DNA from: Bacteroidota bacterium
Lineage (GTDB): Bacteria > Bacteroidota > Ignavibacteria > Ignavibacteriales > Melioribacteraceae
Direction: 5' to 3'
DNA length: 64,000 nucleotides
Assembly (NCBI GenBank): GCA_021824635.1
Contig: JAKAKD010000061.1
Coordinates: 1 to 64,000, forward strand
Shown here: piece by piece, positions 27,876 to 37,800 of the stretch
Numbering within the stretch: the stretch's first letter is position 1
Layout of the letters: the number at the start of each line of letters is the position of its first letter
Translations under genes and position numbers: made by a program
Notes under the pieces: generated by a model
Told to the model about the DNA's origin: nothing
The model's input: the letters and a program-made list of their open reading frames with translations, nothing else
Databases searched by the model: none

Positions 27876-30869
27876 TTAATATTCTAATCTAACACCTAAT
27901 CTAATTTGTCTTGGGGGATTGTATAGGTTACCAGGTCCACCATATCCACCTTGATAATCAAGGTTTATTGCATTGTATAGATCAGCATATGCTTGTCCAT
28001 AAGTAGCTAACAGTTTACCGGAGAAACTTGGATTGCTCATAACACCATCATCAGTTGCTGTACCAGTTCTCAGGAAAACATTTTCAACATTCTTTATATC
28101 AAAAAGATTAATAACAAATACATATACATTTAGACTCATCTTATCAAACAGTTTAAATGTCTTGTCAACTCTTAGATCAACTTGGAATGCAGATGGAGTT
28201 GTAGAGGAATTCAATGATTCAAGAGGAATTCTATCTCTACCATCAGTTTCTGCATTTCTACCGCCGGTTCCTAATGTGTAAGGATGTCCGCCGTTAAATG
28301 TACCGGATACAGAAACTCCCAAGTTTTGTAAAATTGGTCCGCCATCATTATCACCAAATCTGTAATCTATATTTACACTTCCTCTCAAATACTGATTAAA
28401 TGATAGAGGACTAATATATTTGGGAACATATGGTGCACCGTCCGGATCTGATGGAGCACCTGAGCCAAAGAAACCAAGATTAGATGCTGTATTTGAACCT
28501 GTACCTTGAGCATCTTGGAAAGAGATATTAGCATTTATTGCCAATCTCTCATAACGACGCATGGTAAGGGATATCTCAACACCTTTGGTTGTTGCAAAGT
28601 CAGAGTTAAATAATATGTTGTATGCTTGAATTGAAGAATTTCTATCTGTCACTTGTTGACCAGATTGAATTTGGTCAGCTATATCCTTGTAAAAACCAGT
28701 GATATCAATTGACATAAAATCTGTAAACTGTTGAGTAAATCCTAATTCGTATTGAGTCGTTCTAGTTGGTTTAAGCTCTAACGCAATTGGCGTTGTGATA
28801 AAGAAACCGCCTTTAAGTCTCCACCCCTGCATTGCATAACCCAAATAAAGAGTATTTAATTGCGGTAACTGAACGAATTTACCCCATTGAGCATGGAATA
28901 CGGTTCTGTCTGTTACTGGAAATGAGAAACCAATTCTTGGACTTACTCCACTATATGTTGGAATATCTTTCCAGCCAGCTTCTATTAATTGACCGGTAGC
29001 CGAACTGAATGATTTTTCCGGAAATGTTGGATCAACAAATGTTTTCTGATCAACATTAAAATAATCGAATCTTAAACCAGCATTAATAATAATATCTTCA
29101 TATTCAATTCTATCTTGAATATAAGCACTGGCAAATACTGGCTTACGTGGGCCAAATATACCATCATTAACTTCATTTCCTAAATAATCATATCCATAAT
29201 TATTTACACCAAGTGTAACTAATGTTTGGGTTTTAAATGCTTCAAGATCAGCAGCCGAAGCATTAGGATGATTAGTATTAAATGTATTTAACTGGCCAGC
29301 AAGATCATACTGAGAATTAGCTCCCCAGTTTCTTATTGTAAATGATTGATAATCTCCACCAAGTTTGAACATATGAGTCTTTCCGAGAGAGAAAGATAAA
29401 TTACCCGCAAGGGAGAGACTTCTTTGGTTACTAATAGCAAATCCCTGATTAGCAGAACCATCACGATTGAAACCAAAACCCATGATGTTGATTAATGATG
29501 GAGCAACATACCTGCCAGTTTTATTTCTTTCGGCATCATATGCACCCCTTGGAACCGGGTAACCAGCAGCAGCTTGTGCTACACTATCACCATAAGTCCA
29601 AATTTGATCAATACTTTCGCTAACTCCTGGGGTAAAGTTCCTAGCATTAGTAAGATAATAACCAGCAGATATTTCATAAAACATAGTTTGACTTAAAACA
29701 TGAGTTATTTTTACATTGAACGCGCCATTGTTATTGTTAGCATAAGCTTGGCGTGTTTGGAACATATTCCCAAGACCGCCACTCAATTCGTTTTGACCAG
29801 TAGTATAAGTTCCAGACAATCTAACTAATATTGGTTTAAAGTCCATGTTTAAAGTACCAACATAAGAATAACGTTGTGTTTGACGACCTTTTCGAGCACC
29901 AGCCGGATACATCATATTGACTGTATCTAAAGAGGTTGGATCACCAAGTATGCCCAAGTTTATACCAGGAAATGGTTGTGGATTATTATCACGATTATAT
30001 TGATAATCTATATTTCCGAAGAATTTGAATTTGTTGTTAAACAAAGGACCACTTAGAACTGCACTTGTTTCATCATAGCCCCACCAGTAAGCACCAAGCC
30101 GTTTTGTACCATCAAAGGCATTTTTCTTACTGGAAAAACCAACGTTGTCTGTAATATATTCTACACTTGCTTTCCATTCTGGACCGCCAGATTTAAACTG
30201 TGTACGAACAATACCAGCATTAGAACCGCCGAATTCTGCAGTGTATCCACCAGCTTGAACCTGAATCTCTTCAAGAGCATCTTGTGAAAGTGTTACCGCA
30301 TTACCACCTGAAACTGGATTTTTAGTAGAAACACCTTCCAAATAATAGCCAACTTCATCTGGTCTACCACCTCGAATGTAAACTGTGTTATTTTGCAATG
30401 TAACTCCGGCTGTTAAACCAAGAATAGCATTCACTCCACGAACAGGAAGAGCATCAATATCTTCGTTTGTGGTAATTCTAACAGCGTTGGTGTTATCTTT
30501 TTGTATTATAGGTTTTGTTGCCGTAATTAATACGGTTCCAACCTGAATATCCTGACTAGGCAATTCAAAATTTTGGTATGCCGTCAAGTCTGCACTAACT
30601 CTTACATTAGAGTATGTTATTGTTTGGTAACCCACGTAAGAAGCTCTAAGTGTATAAACACCTGGGTCCAAATTTTGAATTAGGTATTCGCCGTTTACAT
30701 CCGTGTTAGAACCCGCGGAGGAACCAACTACTACAACATTAGCTCCAATTAGGGCTTCGCCCGTTTGCAAATCGACTACTTTTCCCTTGATTCTACCCTT
30801 TGTACCTGCATTAATTAAAACAGGACAAAGAACTAGAAATAGCAAAAAGTAAAAAATCTTTCGATGCAT
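27876..30869 (-). CDS. TonB-dependent receptor with carboxypeptidase-like N-domain
   Basis: This 997-residue outer-membrane importer has a signal peptide of about 21 residues. The CarboxypepD_reg-like domain is at about 24-110 (GRIKGKVVDLQTGEALIGANV). The plug includes VYIRGGRPDEVGYYLEGV and the EIQVQAGGYTAEFGGSNAGIV block. The 22-strand barrel fills the rest and ends RLGVRLEY. This is the SusC-like/receptor type found with partner surface proteins, and here the partner is the T9SS cargo 35 bases downstream. The substrate is unknown. The start follows AAGGAG. Confidence 0.94.
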   Translation of the reverse strand: MHRKIFYFLLFLVLCPVLINAGTKGRIKGKVVDLQTGEALIGANVVVVGSSAGSNTDVNGEYLIQNLDPGVYTLRASYVGYQTITYSNVRVSADLTAYQNFELPSQDIQVGTVLITATKPIIQKDNTNAVRITTNEDIDALPVRGVNAILGLTAGVTLQNNTVYIRGGRPDEVGYYLEGVSTKNPVSGGNAVTLSQDALEEIQVQAGGYTAEFGGSNAGIVRTQFKSGGPEWKASVEYITDNVGFSSKKNAFDGTKRLGAYWWGYDETSAVLSGPLFNNKFKFFGNIDYQYNRDNNPQPFPGINLGILGDPTSLDTVNMMYPAGARKGRQTQRYSYVGTLNMDFKPILVRLSGTYTTGQNELSGGLGNMFQTRQAYANNNNGAFNVKITHVLSQTMFYEISAGYYLTNARNFTPGVSESIDQIWTYGDSVAQAAAGYPVPRGAYDAERNKTGRYVAPSLINIMGFGFNRDGSANQGFAISNQRSLSLAGNLSFSLGKTHMFKLGGDYQSFTIRNWGANSQYDLAGQLNTFNTNHPNASAADLEAFKTQTLVTLGVNNYGYDYLGNEVNDGIFGPRKPVFASAYIQDRIEYEDIIINAGLRFDYFNVDQKTFVDPTFPEKSFSSATGQLIEAGWKDIPTYSGVSPRIGFSFPVTDRTVFHAQWGKFVQLPQLNTLYLGYAMQGWRLKGGFFITTPIALELKPTRTTQYELGFTQQFTDFMSIDITGFYKDIADQIQSGQQVTDRNSSIQAYNILFNSDFATTKGVEISLTMRRYERLAINANISFQDAQGTGSNTASNLGFFGSGAPSDPDGAPYVPKYISPLSFNQYLRGSVNIDYRFGDNDGGPILQNLGVSVSGTFNGGHPYTLGTGGRNAETDGRDRIPLESLNSSTTPSAFQVDLRVDKTFKLFDKMSLNVYVFVINLFDIKNVENVFLRTGTATDDGVMSNPSFSGKLLATYGQAYADLYNAINLDYQGGYGGPGNLYNPPRQIRLGVRLEY

Positions 30870-31372
30870 ATTTTTACTCCTTATTTGTTGAATAACTAAG
30901 AAAGGGTTTTAGAAAAGAAAAAACTTGTAACAAAAACGTCAAACTTCGCCTCCTCTTTTGTTTAGAAGTGATTTATTATTTTTACTACAAATAAATTAAT
31001 TAAAAAATAATCCCGTTTTTTTACCCTTCATTTTAGGGAACAAATGAGTTGCTTTATAAGTCTAATATTTACGTAAAGAAATTAAAAAAATCGTTTTATT
31101 TGTTTAGAACAAATTCAAGATAATTCAATGCTATTTCTAAATCAAGCGCAAAATTGATTATTTGAATTGTTTTAATTACCTAGACTAATTTCAGAATTAA
31201 TTTACTACCCTATGAATTATTTGTCAAGGTTTTAATACGGCAGTTTATCCTTAATATGTTTTTATTAACGGTTTTAACATTCACAACATCATTTATCTTC
31301 TTTTTCACTTTATCTTCTGTAAAAACTTTTCTATTGTTGAGATATTCCCAATCTAAATAAATTATTAACAAT
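30870..31372. other. 503-base gene-free interval upstream of the TonB receptor
   Basis: This very AT-rich interval holds no convincing open frame or structured RNA. It contains the Shine-Dalgarno of the receptor gene, a possible promoter at 31199-31227, and part of the palindrome at 31350-31383. Confidence 0.7.
31199..31227 (-). promoter_or_regulatory. Candidate promoter for the TonB receptor operon
   Basis: On the minus strand TTGACA (31227-31222) and TAAATT (31204-31199) are separated by 17 bases, resembling a sigma-70 promoter. It would give a leader of about 320 bases. The evidence is a pattern match only, and AT-rich DNA makes chance likely. Confidence 0.25.
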
Positions 31373-31383
31373 TTATTTAGATT
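31350..31383. repeat. Palindrome at the 3' end of the propeller gene
   Basis: AATCTAAATAAATT (31350-31363) and AATTTATTTAGATT (31370-31383) form a perfect 14-pair stem with a six-base loop overlapping the stop codon of the propeller protein gene. No T-run follows on the minus strand, so it may act as mRNA 3' structure rather than as a classical terminator. Confidence 0.6.
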
Positions 31384-32377
31384 GTAATTTCACTCCTTCT
31401 TCATTGTAAATTGAGATTCCGCCATAGTAAGTAGAAAACCATTTATTGTTTTTATCATCAACAAATATGGAAAAGATCATGTTATCTGTTAACGGAGAAT
31501 TAAATTTGTTAATAAGCATAAACTTTTCACCATCGAAACGCACTACACCTTGAGTAAAAGAACCAGCCCAAACTATCTTTTTAAGATCTGAAGTAATTGA
31601 ATAAAAACCAGTAAAGGGCAAATCGGAATTACTCGGATTGTAAACTTTAAACACTATTCCATCATAGATTACTATACTACCGAATTTGTAACACATCAAA
31701 ACCTTATTGTTTTCAAAAGGTGAAATCCAATAAATCGCATCTTCATTAGAATGGATATTCATCTCGGCTTCAGTTTTCCATTTAGAACCTTGAATAAAAA
31801 TCATTTCATGTGCAGTTCCGATTATTTTATTGTCATTCTTGTCTATGTAAATTGCAGTTACTTTGTTAGCGGGTAATTTAGAATTAAATTGATTATAAAC
31901 AGTCCATTTCTTACCATTAAAGATAGCCAACCCTTTCGAATAAGTTCCTATCCACAAATTAGATTTTTTATCCACAGCAATACTATAAATCCAATTATTA
32001 GGTAATCCCGAATTTGTAGTATTGTAAATGACCCACTTCTTTTTCCCATCAAATTTGGCGACACCTCCACCGAATGTACCAATTATCAGATTATCCTTCT
32101 TATCGAAAGTAATACAGTAGACACTATTGTGGGGTAGTTTTGAATTTTTTGTATCAAAAACCGTCCAATTTTTTCCATCGAATTTTACTAATCCATTATC
32201 CCAAGTCCCAATCCAGTAAATTCCCTTTTTATCTTGCACGACACAGCGAATACAATTTGTTGGTAGACCACTATTTTCTTTATTGAAAAATTTCCAATTC
32301 TGGTCTTGTGGATATGAAACGCTATTCAAGAGGAATAGCGTTATCAAAATAAGAGTTACTCGGGTACGAAAATTCAT
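31373..32377 (-). CDS. Secreted two-component-regulator-type beta-propeller protein
   Basis: This 334-residue protein has a signal peptide (ends near SYPQ, residue 24). It is built from about seven Reg_prop repeats of about 43 residues: for example IYWIGTWDNGLVKFDGKNWTV, LIIGTFGGGVAKFDG and LWIGTYSKGLAIFNG, each followed by an NSxLPxN turn. Such propellers form the sensor region of hybrid two-component systems, but this protein has no membrane helix, kinase or DNA-binding region. It is probably a free periplasmic or surface binding protein. It starts 18 bases after the thioredoxin gene ends. Confidence 0.88.
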   Translation of the reverse strand: MNFRTRVTLILITLFLLNSVSYPQDQNWKFFNKENSGLPTNCIRCVVQDKKGIYWIGTWDNGLVKFDGKNWTVFDTKNSKLPHNSVYCITFDKKDNLIIGTFGGGVAKFDGKKKWVIYNTTNSGLPNNWIYSIAVDKKSNLWIGTYSKGLAIFNGKKWTVYNQFNSKLPANKVTAIYIDKNDNKIIGTAHEMIFIQGSKWKTEAEMNIHSNEDAIYWISPFENNKVLMCYKFGSIVIYDGIVFKVYNPSNSDLPFTGFYSITSDLKKIVWAGSFTQGVVRFDGEKFMLINKFNSPLTDNMIFSIFVDDKNNKWFSTYYGGISIYNEEGVKLQSK

Positions 32378-32395
32378 TAACGTGTAAATGAAAAA

Positions 32396-32716
32396 CTAAA
32401 TTAATTTTGCAAGCTTATCTACGAACATGGATTTTGGTACTGCGCCTATAACAGTATCAACTACTTGCCCGCCTTTCAAAAACAATACTGTTGGAATACT
32501 TCTTACGCCATATTTAATTGCAACACCTTGATTTTCATCAACATCAAGTTTGCCGACTTTGACTTTACCGTTATACTCTTCGGCTAACTGTTCAATAATA
32601 GGTGCAATCATTCTGCAAGGACCACACCATGCAGCCCAAAAATCTACTACAACCGGAAGATCAGATTTCAATGCTTCACCATCAAAATTATCATCAGTAA
32701 ATGTGATTGGTTTCAT
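32396..32716 (-). CDS. trxA: Thioredoxin
   Basis: This 106-residue cytoplasmic thioredoxin is a general protein disulfide reductase. The active site WCGPC is at 30-34 within VVVDFWAAWCGPCRMI. The cis-Pro is present in YGVRSIPTVLFLKGG. It has no signal peptide. It lies 42 bases downstream of the acyl-CoA dehydrogenase. Confidence 0.96.
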   Translation of the reverse strand: MKPITFTDDNFDGEALKSDLPVVVDFWAAWCGPCRMIAPIIEQLAEEYNGKVKVGKLDVDENQGVAIKYGVRSIPTVLFLKGGQVVDTVIGAVPKSMFVDKLAKLI

Positions 32717-32758
32717 TTTTTTAACTACTCCTTAAAATAAATTTTCAAAAAAATATTT

Positions 32759-33901
32759 TTATACAATACCGTTCTTTTTTAATACTTCGCGGGCAATAAT
32801 TCCTTTTTGAATTTCACTAGTTCCTTCAAAAATTCTGTTTATGCGAGAATCCCGGTAGAATCTTTCTATCGGAAGTTCACGCGAATAACCCATTCCTCCG
32901 TGAATTTGCACAGCGTAGTCGGCAATTTTATCTAAAGACTCAGAGCAAAAAACTTTGACAATTGCAGATGTACGTCCAACATCTTTTTTCAGATCATAAT
33001 CAACCGCAGTGCGGTAGACCATAGATTCCATTCCATATAACAAGGTTGTCATCTCTGCAAGCATAAACTGAATTGCCTGGAAATTAGAAATTGACTGATC
33101 GAACTGTTTACGTTGTTTTGCATACTGTGCAGACATTTCCAAAAGTTCTTTTGATGCGCCCAAACATGCGGCACCTAAACCCAATCTGCCGGCATTTAAG
33201 GTTTTCATTGCAAGAATAAATCCGCGTCCATCAACTCCAATAAGATTTTCTTTTGGAATTCGGACGTTATCGAACGTGATTGCATTTGTAGAACTTCCTT
33301 TTATTCCCATCTTTTTTTCTGCGGGACCAGCATGATATCCTGGTGTATTCGTTTCAACAATAAATGCGCTAACACCTTTTTCTGTACGTGCAAAGACAGA
33401 AACTATATCTGCAATACCGCCGTTTGTTATCCATAATTTTTCACCGTTGATAACCCATTCATTGCCATCGAGACGGGCACGTGTTTTTACATTGAAAGAA
33501 TCCGAACCGGCTTGAGCTTCTGTTAAGCAGAATGCGCCAATTTTTTCTCCCTTAGCAAGCGGTTCAAGATATTTTTTCTTCTGCTCTTCTGTTCCGCCCA
33601 GATAAATTACATTAGAACCGATTGACTGATGAGCACCGATAAATGTAGCGGTTGACATACAACCTCTAGCCATTTCTTCCTGCATTAAACAATAGCCAAC
33701 TTCGCCAAATCCTCCGCCGCCGTACTCTTCTGGAAATGCAACGCCAAGAAATCCAAGTTCTCCGAGTTGTTTAATTAACTCTGGTGGAATTTTTTCATCG
33801 GCATCTATTTTTGCAGCAATAGGTTTAATTTCATTGTTAACAAAATCGCGAGCCATATCGCGAAGCATTAATTGTTCTTCAGTAAATCCGAATTCAGTCA
33901 T
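32759..33901 (-). CDS. Acyl-CoA dehydrogenase
   Basis: This 380-residue FAD flavoenzyme introduces the alpha-beta double bond in acyl-CoA (fatty-acid or branched-chain degradation). Family blocks: GAFCLTEAQAGSDSF (flavin/substrate), WITNGGIADI, KMGIKGSSTNAITF, QIHGGMGYSRELPIERFYRDSR and FEGTSEIQ with the catalytic base candidate Glu359. The Glu position matches short-chain/butyryl-type enzymes, but chain length cannot be fixed by eye. It is 11 bases after the FabL-like gene, so a shared fatty-acid role is likely. Confidence 0.95.
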   Translation of the reverse strand: MTEFGFTEEQLMLRDMARDFVNNEIKPIAAKIDADEKIPPELIKQLGELGFLGVAFPEEYGGGGFGEVGYCLMQEEMARGCMSTATFIGAHQSIGSNVIYLGGTEEQKKKYLEPLAKGEKIGAFCLTEAQAGSDSFNVKTRARLDGNEWVINGEKLWITNGGIADIVSVFARTEKGVSAFIVETNTPGYHAGPAEKKMGIKGSSTNAITFDNVRIPKENLIGVDGRGFILAMKTLNAGRLGLGAACLGASKELLEMSAQYAKQRKQFDQSISNFQAIQFMLAEMTTLLYGMESMVYRTAVDYDLKKDVGRTSAIVKVFCSESLDKIADYAVQIHGGMGYSRELPIERFYRDSRINRIFEGTSEIQKGIIAREVLKKNGIV

Positions 33902-33912
33902 AGATTAATCCG

Positions 33913-34737
33913 CTATTTTATTATTTGACTAGTTTTTTCGCCAATGAAATTGACAATGTATTCGCCTCCATCAACTCCAATAACATTGCCGGAAATCCAA
34001 TCGGCTCTTTCGTCGCAAAGCAGAACAATTGCTTTGGCAACATCTTCCGGTGTTGTTAATCTGTTGTGCGGATTTTTCATTTTAGCAGCATACATCATCT
34101 TATCGAACATTGGAATTTTATTTCCAGCAGGTGTGTCGGTAACTCCTGCCATAATTGAATTGCAAGTAATTTTCATGAATCCGAGTTCAACAGAAAGCTG
34201 ACGTATGTGGGCTTCTAACGCAGCTTTAGCAGCAGACACAGCACCATAATTCGGAATAACTGTATGCGAACCGGCACTAGTAAGCGCAAAAATTCTTCCG
34301 CCGTATGCAAACAAACCTCTATTGATTAATCCTTGTGTCCAATAAACCAATGCGTGTGCCATAACTTCAAGCGTCATACTCATTTGAGCGGGAGAAATAC
34401 AATCATTTGGATTTTTTGATATGAATGGTTTTAACGTACCGAACGCAAGAGAGTGAATTAAAACATGAACCTGTGGATGATCTTTTGTTGCAAACCGTTC
34501 GGTAATTTCATCAAGAGTATCGTTAATTTTTATTTGATCTGCTGCATTTATATTGAAAAATACTGCTTTCTGTCCGGTCCGCTCAATTTTTTTTATTATC
34601 TGCTGTACCTGAGGCATTGTAGCCTGACGGTCTAGATGTATTCCGAAAATATTATAGCCGTGTTTTGCAAGTTCAACCGCAGACGCGCCGCCGAATCCGC
34701 TTGAAGCACCCAATATCAGCGCCCACTTCTGTTCCAT
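33913..34737 (-). CDS. Enoyl-ACP reductase-like SDR (FabI/FabL type)
   Basis: This 274-residue short-chain dehydrogenase is probably an NAD(P)H enoyl-[acyl carrier protein] reductase. The nucleotide loop is GASSGFGGA (10-18). The active-site spacing is Tyr164-x6-Lys171 (NYGAVSAAKAAL), the enoyl-reductase type rather than the classical YxxxK. The C-terminal HNRLTTPEDVAKAIVLLCDERADWISGNVIGVDGGEYI resembles FabL. The substrate is inferred. It lies 100 bases after dnaE. Confidence 0.85.
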   Translation of the reverse strand: MEQKWALILGASSGFGGASAVELAKHGYNIFGIHLDRQATMPQVQQIIKKIERTGQKAVFFNINAADQIKINDTLDEITERFATKDHPQVHVLIHSLAFGTLKPFISKNPNDCISPAQMSMTLEVMAHALVYWTQGLINRGLFAYGGRIFALTSAGSHTVIPNYGAVSAAKAALEAHIRQLSVELGFMKITCNSIMAGVTDTPAGNKIPMFDKMMYAAKMKNPHNRLTTPEDVAKAIVLLCDERADWISGNVIGVDGGEYIVNFIGEKTSQIIK

Positions 34738-34839
34738 TTATTTTTCCTTTCTTGTTAATAGCGGCACAAACTTAAGAAATACGAAAATGAAATCAAATCA
34801 AACTAAGCGCAAACAAGTGTTCGTTGTCCAATTGAATTA

Positions 34840-37800
34840 TTACGACGGAAAATATACAACCGATTCTTCGCCAAGAAGTTTTTTGATTTTAGGAATGAAT
34901 TCGGAATTGAAAGAAATTTTATAGTTGATATGGAATTCGCGGTTGATACCTTCTTCTCTAAGACAAACTAGAACAGGCATTGAACCATCATATTCTTCCA
35001 TCAATTTTTTGACGTCGGATATTTTTGATCTGTCATGCAAAGATGTATCTACAATTATTCCGATTCGTTTTGTGAGTTTTTGTTTTACATCATCCAAAGA
35101 AAGCGCTTCATCAACATGAAGTTTAACTGCGTCGCCGCTGCTTTCAAGTCTGCCCGCAACTAATATTGTTGATTCCGGTATTATTAAATCTTCACATGTT
35201 TTATAAACTTTTGAGAACATCAAACATTCGCACGAACCGCTGAAATCATCCAGCTTAAAAAACACCATCTGGTTTCCACGCTTATCAATTTTTGTCCTAA
35301 CTTCGGTTACAACACCGCATGCACGCACAGATTCCGTATAATTATATGTCTCGGTTTCGCCAAGGTGAACAGTGGCAAATGAACGGTATTCAATTTCATA
35401 TTTTCTTAACGGATGATCAGTCAAATAAAATCCAAGCACTTCTCTTTCTTTAGCAAGTCTATGCTTCGCTTCCCAAGGAGTAATTTCCGGCAGCTTCGGT
35501 TCATGAATATGCATGGCATCGGAATCGCCGCCAAATAAACTATCTGTGTGAGAATTTTTTGCGGATTGTGCTTTACTGCCAAAGCTAAGAGCTTCTTCAA
35601 CTGCTAAAAAGTTTTGCGCGCGGGATCCGCCGCAGAGATCGAAAGCACCGGAAAGAACTAATCCTTCTAATGCACGCTTGTTAACAACACGCGTATCTAC
35701 ATTCGAACAGAAATCATAAATGCTCTTAAAACTTCTTCCAAGTTTTTGATGTGCTACTTTTATAGCTTCAACAGCGTTCACGCCCACATTTTTAATGGCG
35801 CTCATTCCAAAAATTATTTTTTTGTTCTTAACATTAAATTTAACGGTCGGATTATTTATATCCGGCGGCATGACTTTAACATTAAGTTTACGGCAGTCTT
35901 CCAAAAGATTTGTTACTTTATCTGTGTTGCCATATTCGTTCGATAGATTTGCTGCTAGAAATTCTTCCAGGTAATGTGCTTTCAAATAAGCGGTTTGATA
36001 GGCAACAATTGAATAAGCAACCGCATGACTTTTATTAAAACCATAATTAGCGAATTTATCAACCGCTTCAAAAATTTCTTCCGCAACTTTTTTACTGATT
36101 TGATTTTTAACCGCGCCTTCAAGAAATTTTTCTTTTTGTTCTGCCATAGATTTCAAATCTTTTTTACCCATAGCACGGCGAAGCAAATCCGCTTCGGCAA
36201 GACTCATATTTCCGACTTTATTTGCAATCTGAATAACCTGTTCTTGATAAACAATAATTCCGTTTGTCTCTTTCAATATAGGTTCGAGTATCGGATCCAA
36301 ATAAACAATTTGTTTTTTTCCATGCTTACGAGCAATAAAGTCATCAATAAATTCCATCGGACCGGGACGGTACAATGCATTCATAGCGGCTAAATCATTA
36401 ATGCTCGTCGGCTTAAGTTTTTTTAGATACTCACGCATCGGGGCACTTTCAAACTGGAACACAGCAGTTGTTTGACCTTTACTAAACATCTCGTACGTTT
36501 TAGGATCGTCGGTAGGAATGTTATCTATATCAATTTCTAATTTGCGGGTTTGTTTAACGAGTTCAAGTGTATCTCTAATAATTGATAGAGTACGCAATCC
36601 AAGAAAATCCATTTTCAACAATCCGGCTTCTTCAAGATCTTTCATGTTGAACTGCGTTACAATTGAATTGTCTTCTCCATAAGTTGCAAGAGGCACAAAA
36701 TCGCTTACTTCACCGGGAGTTATTACAACACCGGCGGCATGTTTAGAAGCATTTCTATTCATGCCTTCTAAAATTCTTGCATACTTTATTAATTCATGAA
36801 TTTGAGGATCGTCGGATTTATTAACCCATGCAAGTTCAGGAACTTCATTTAGTGCTTGATTGAGATCGTAAACACGTCCAAATTTTGAAGGAATCCATTT
36901 TGTAATTTTCTCTACAGTCGGAATGGGAATTTTTAAAACACGCGCCACATCTTTTAATACTGCTTTAGATGATAGTCTATTAAAAGTAATTATTTGGGCA
37001 ACAGATTTTTCTCCATACTTTTCTTTAACGTAAGTAATAACTTCACCGCGCTGATCATCGGCAAAATCCACGTCAATATCGGGCATTGTCTTACGAGCTG
37101 GATTTAGAAATCTCTCGAAGAGCAAATTATATTTAAGCGGATCTACGTTTGTAATTCCAAGAACATAAGCTATTATACTTCCGGCGGCACTTCCACGTCC
37201 GGGACCAACAGGTATTCCCCGCTGTTTAGCCGCATTAATAAAATCCTGAACTACAAGAAAATATCCGGCATAACCCATCTCCTTGATAACTTGCAGCTCA
37301 AATTTAAAACGTTCATCAATTTCGGGCGTTATAATTTTAAATTTTTGTTCAAGCCGTTCCTCGGCAAGTTGCGAAAAATATTCCTCTAAATCTTTTGCCT
37401 TAGAGTTCGATGGGATTGGGAACTGAGGAAATTGATGTCCGCTAAAATCCAGTTGAAGATTAATTTTTTGTTCTATCTCAATTGTATTTTCAATTGCGCC
37501 ATGAAAATTTTTGAAAAGTTTTTTCATTTCATCGCCAGATTTGAAGTAAATCTGATCGGTCCCGTATCGTAATTCTTTATAATCAACTGTTCCGGTTTTA
37601 TCGCCAAGGTGAATTAAAATATTGTGAGCAACCGAATGGTCTTTTTCGATATAGTGAATATCATTCGTGGCAACAAGTTTAATTCCTAAATCGCGAGCAA
37701 GTTTAGGCATTCCTTCAAGCACCGGTTTTTCAACTTCCATACCATGATCTTGAATTTCCAAATAAAAATCATCATTGAACAGTTCTTTCAATCTAATTGC

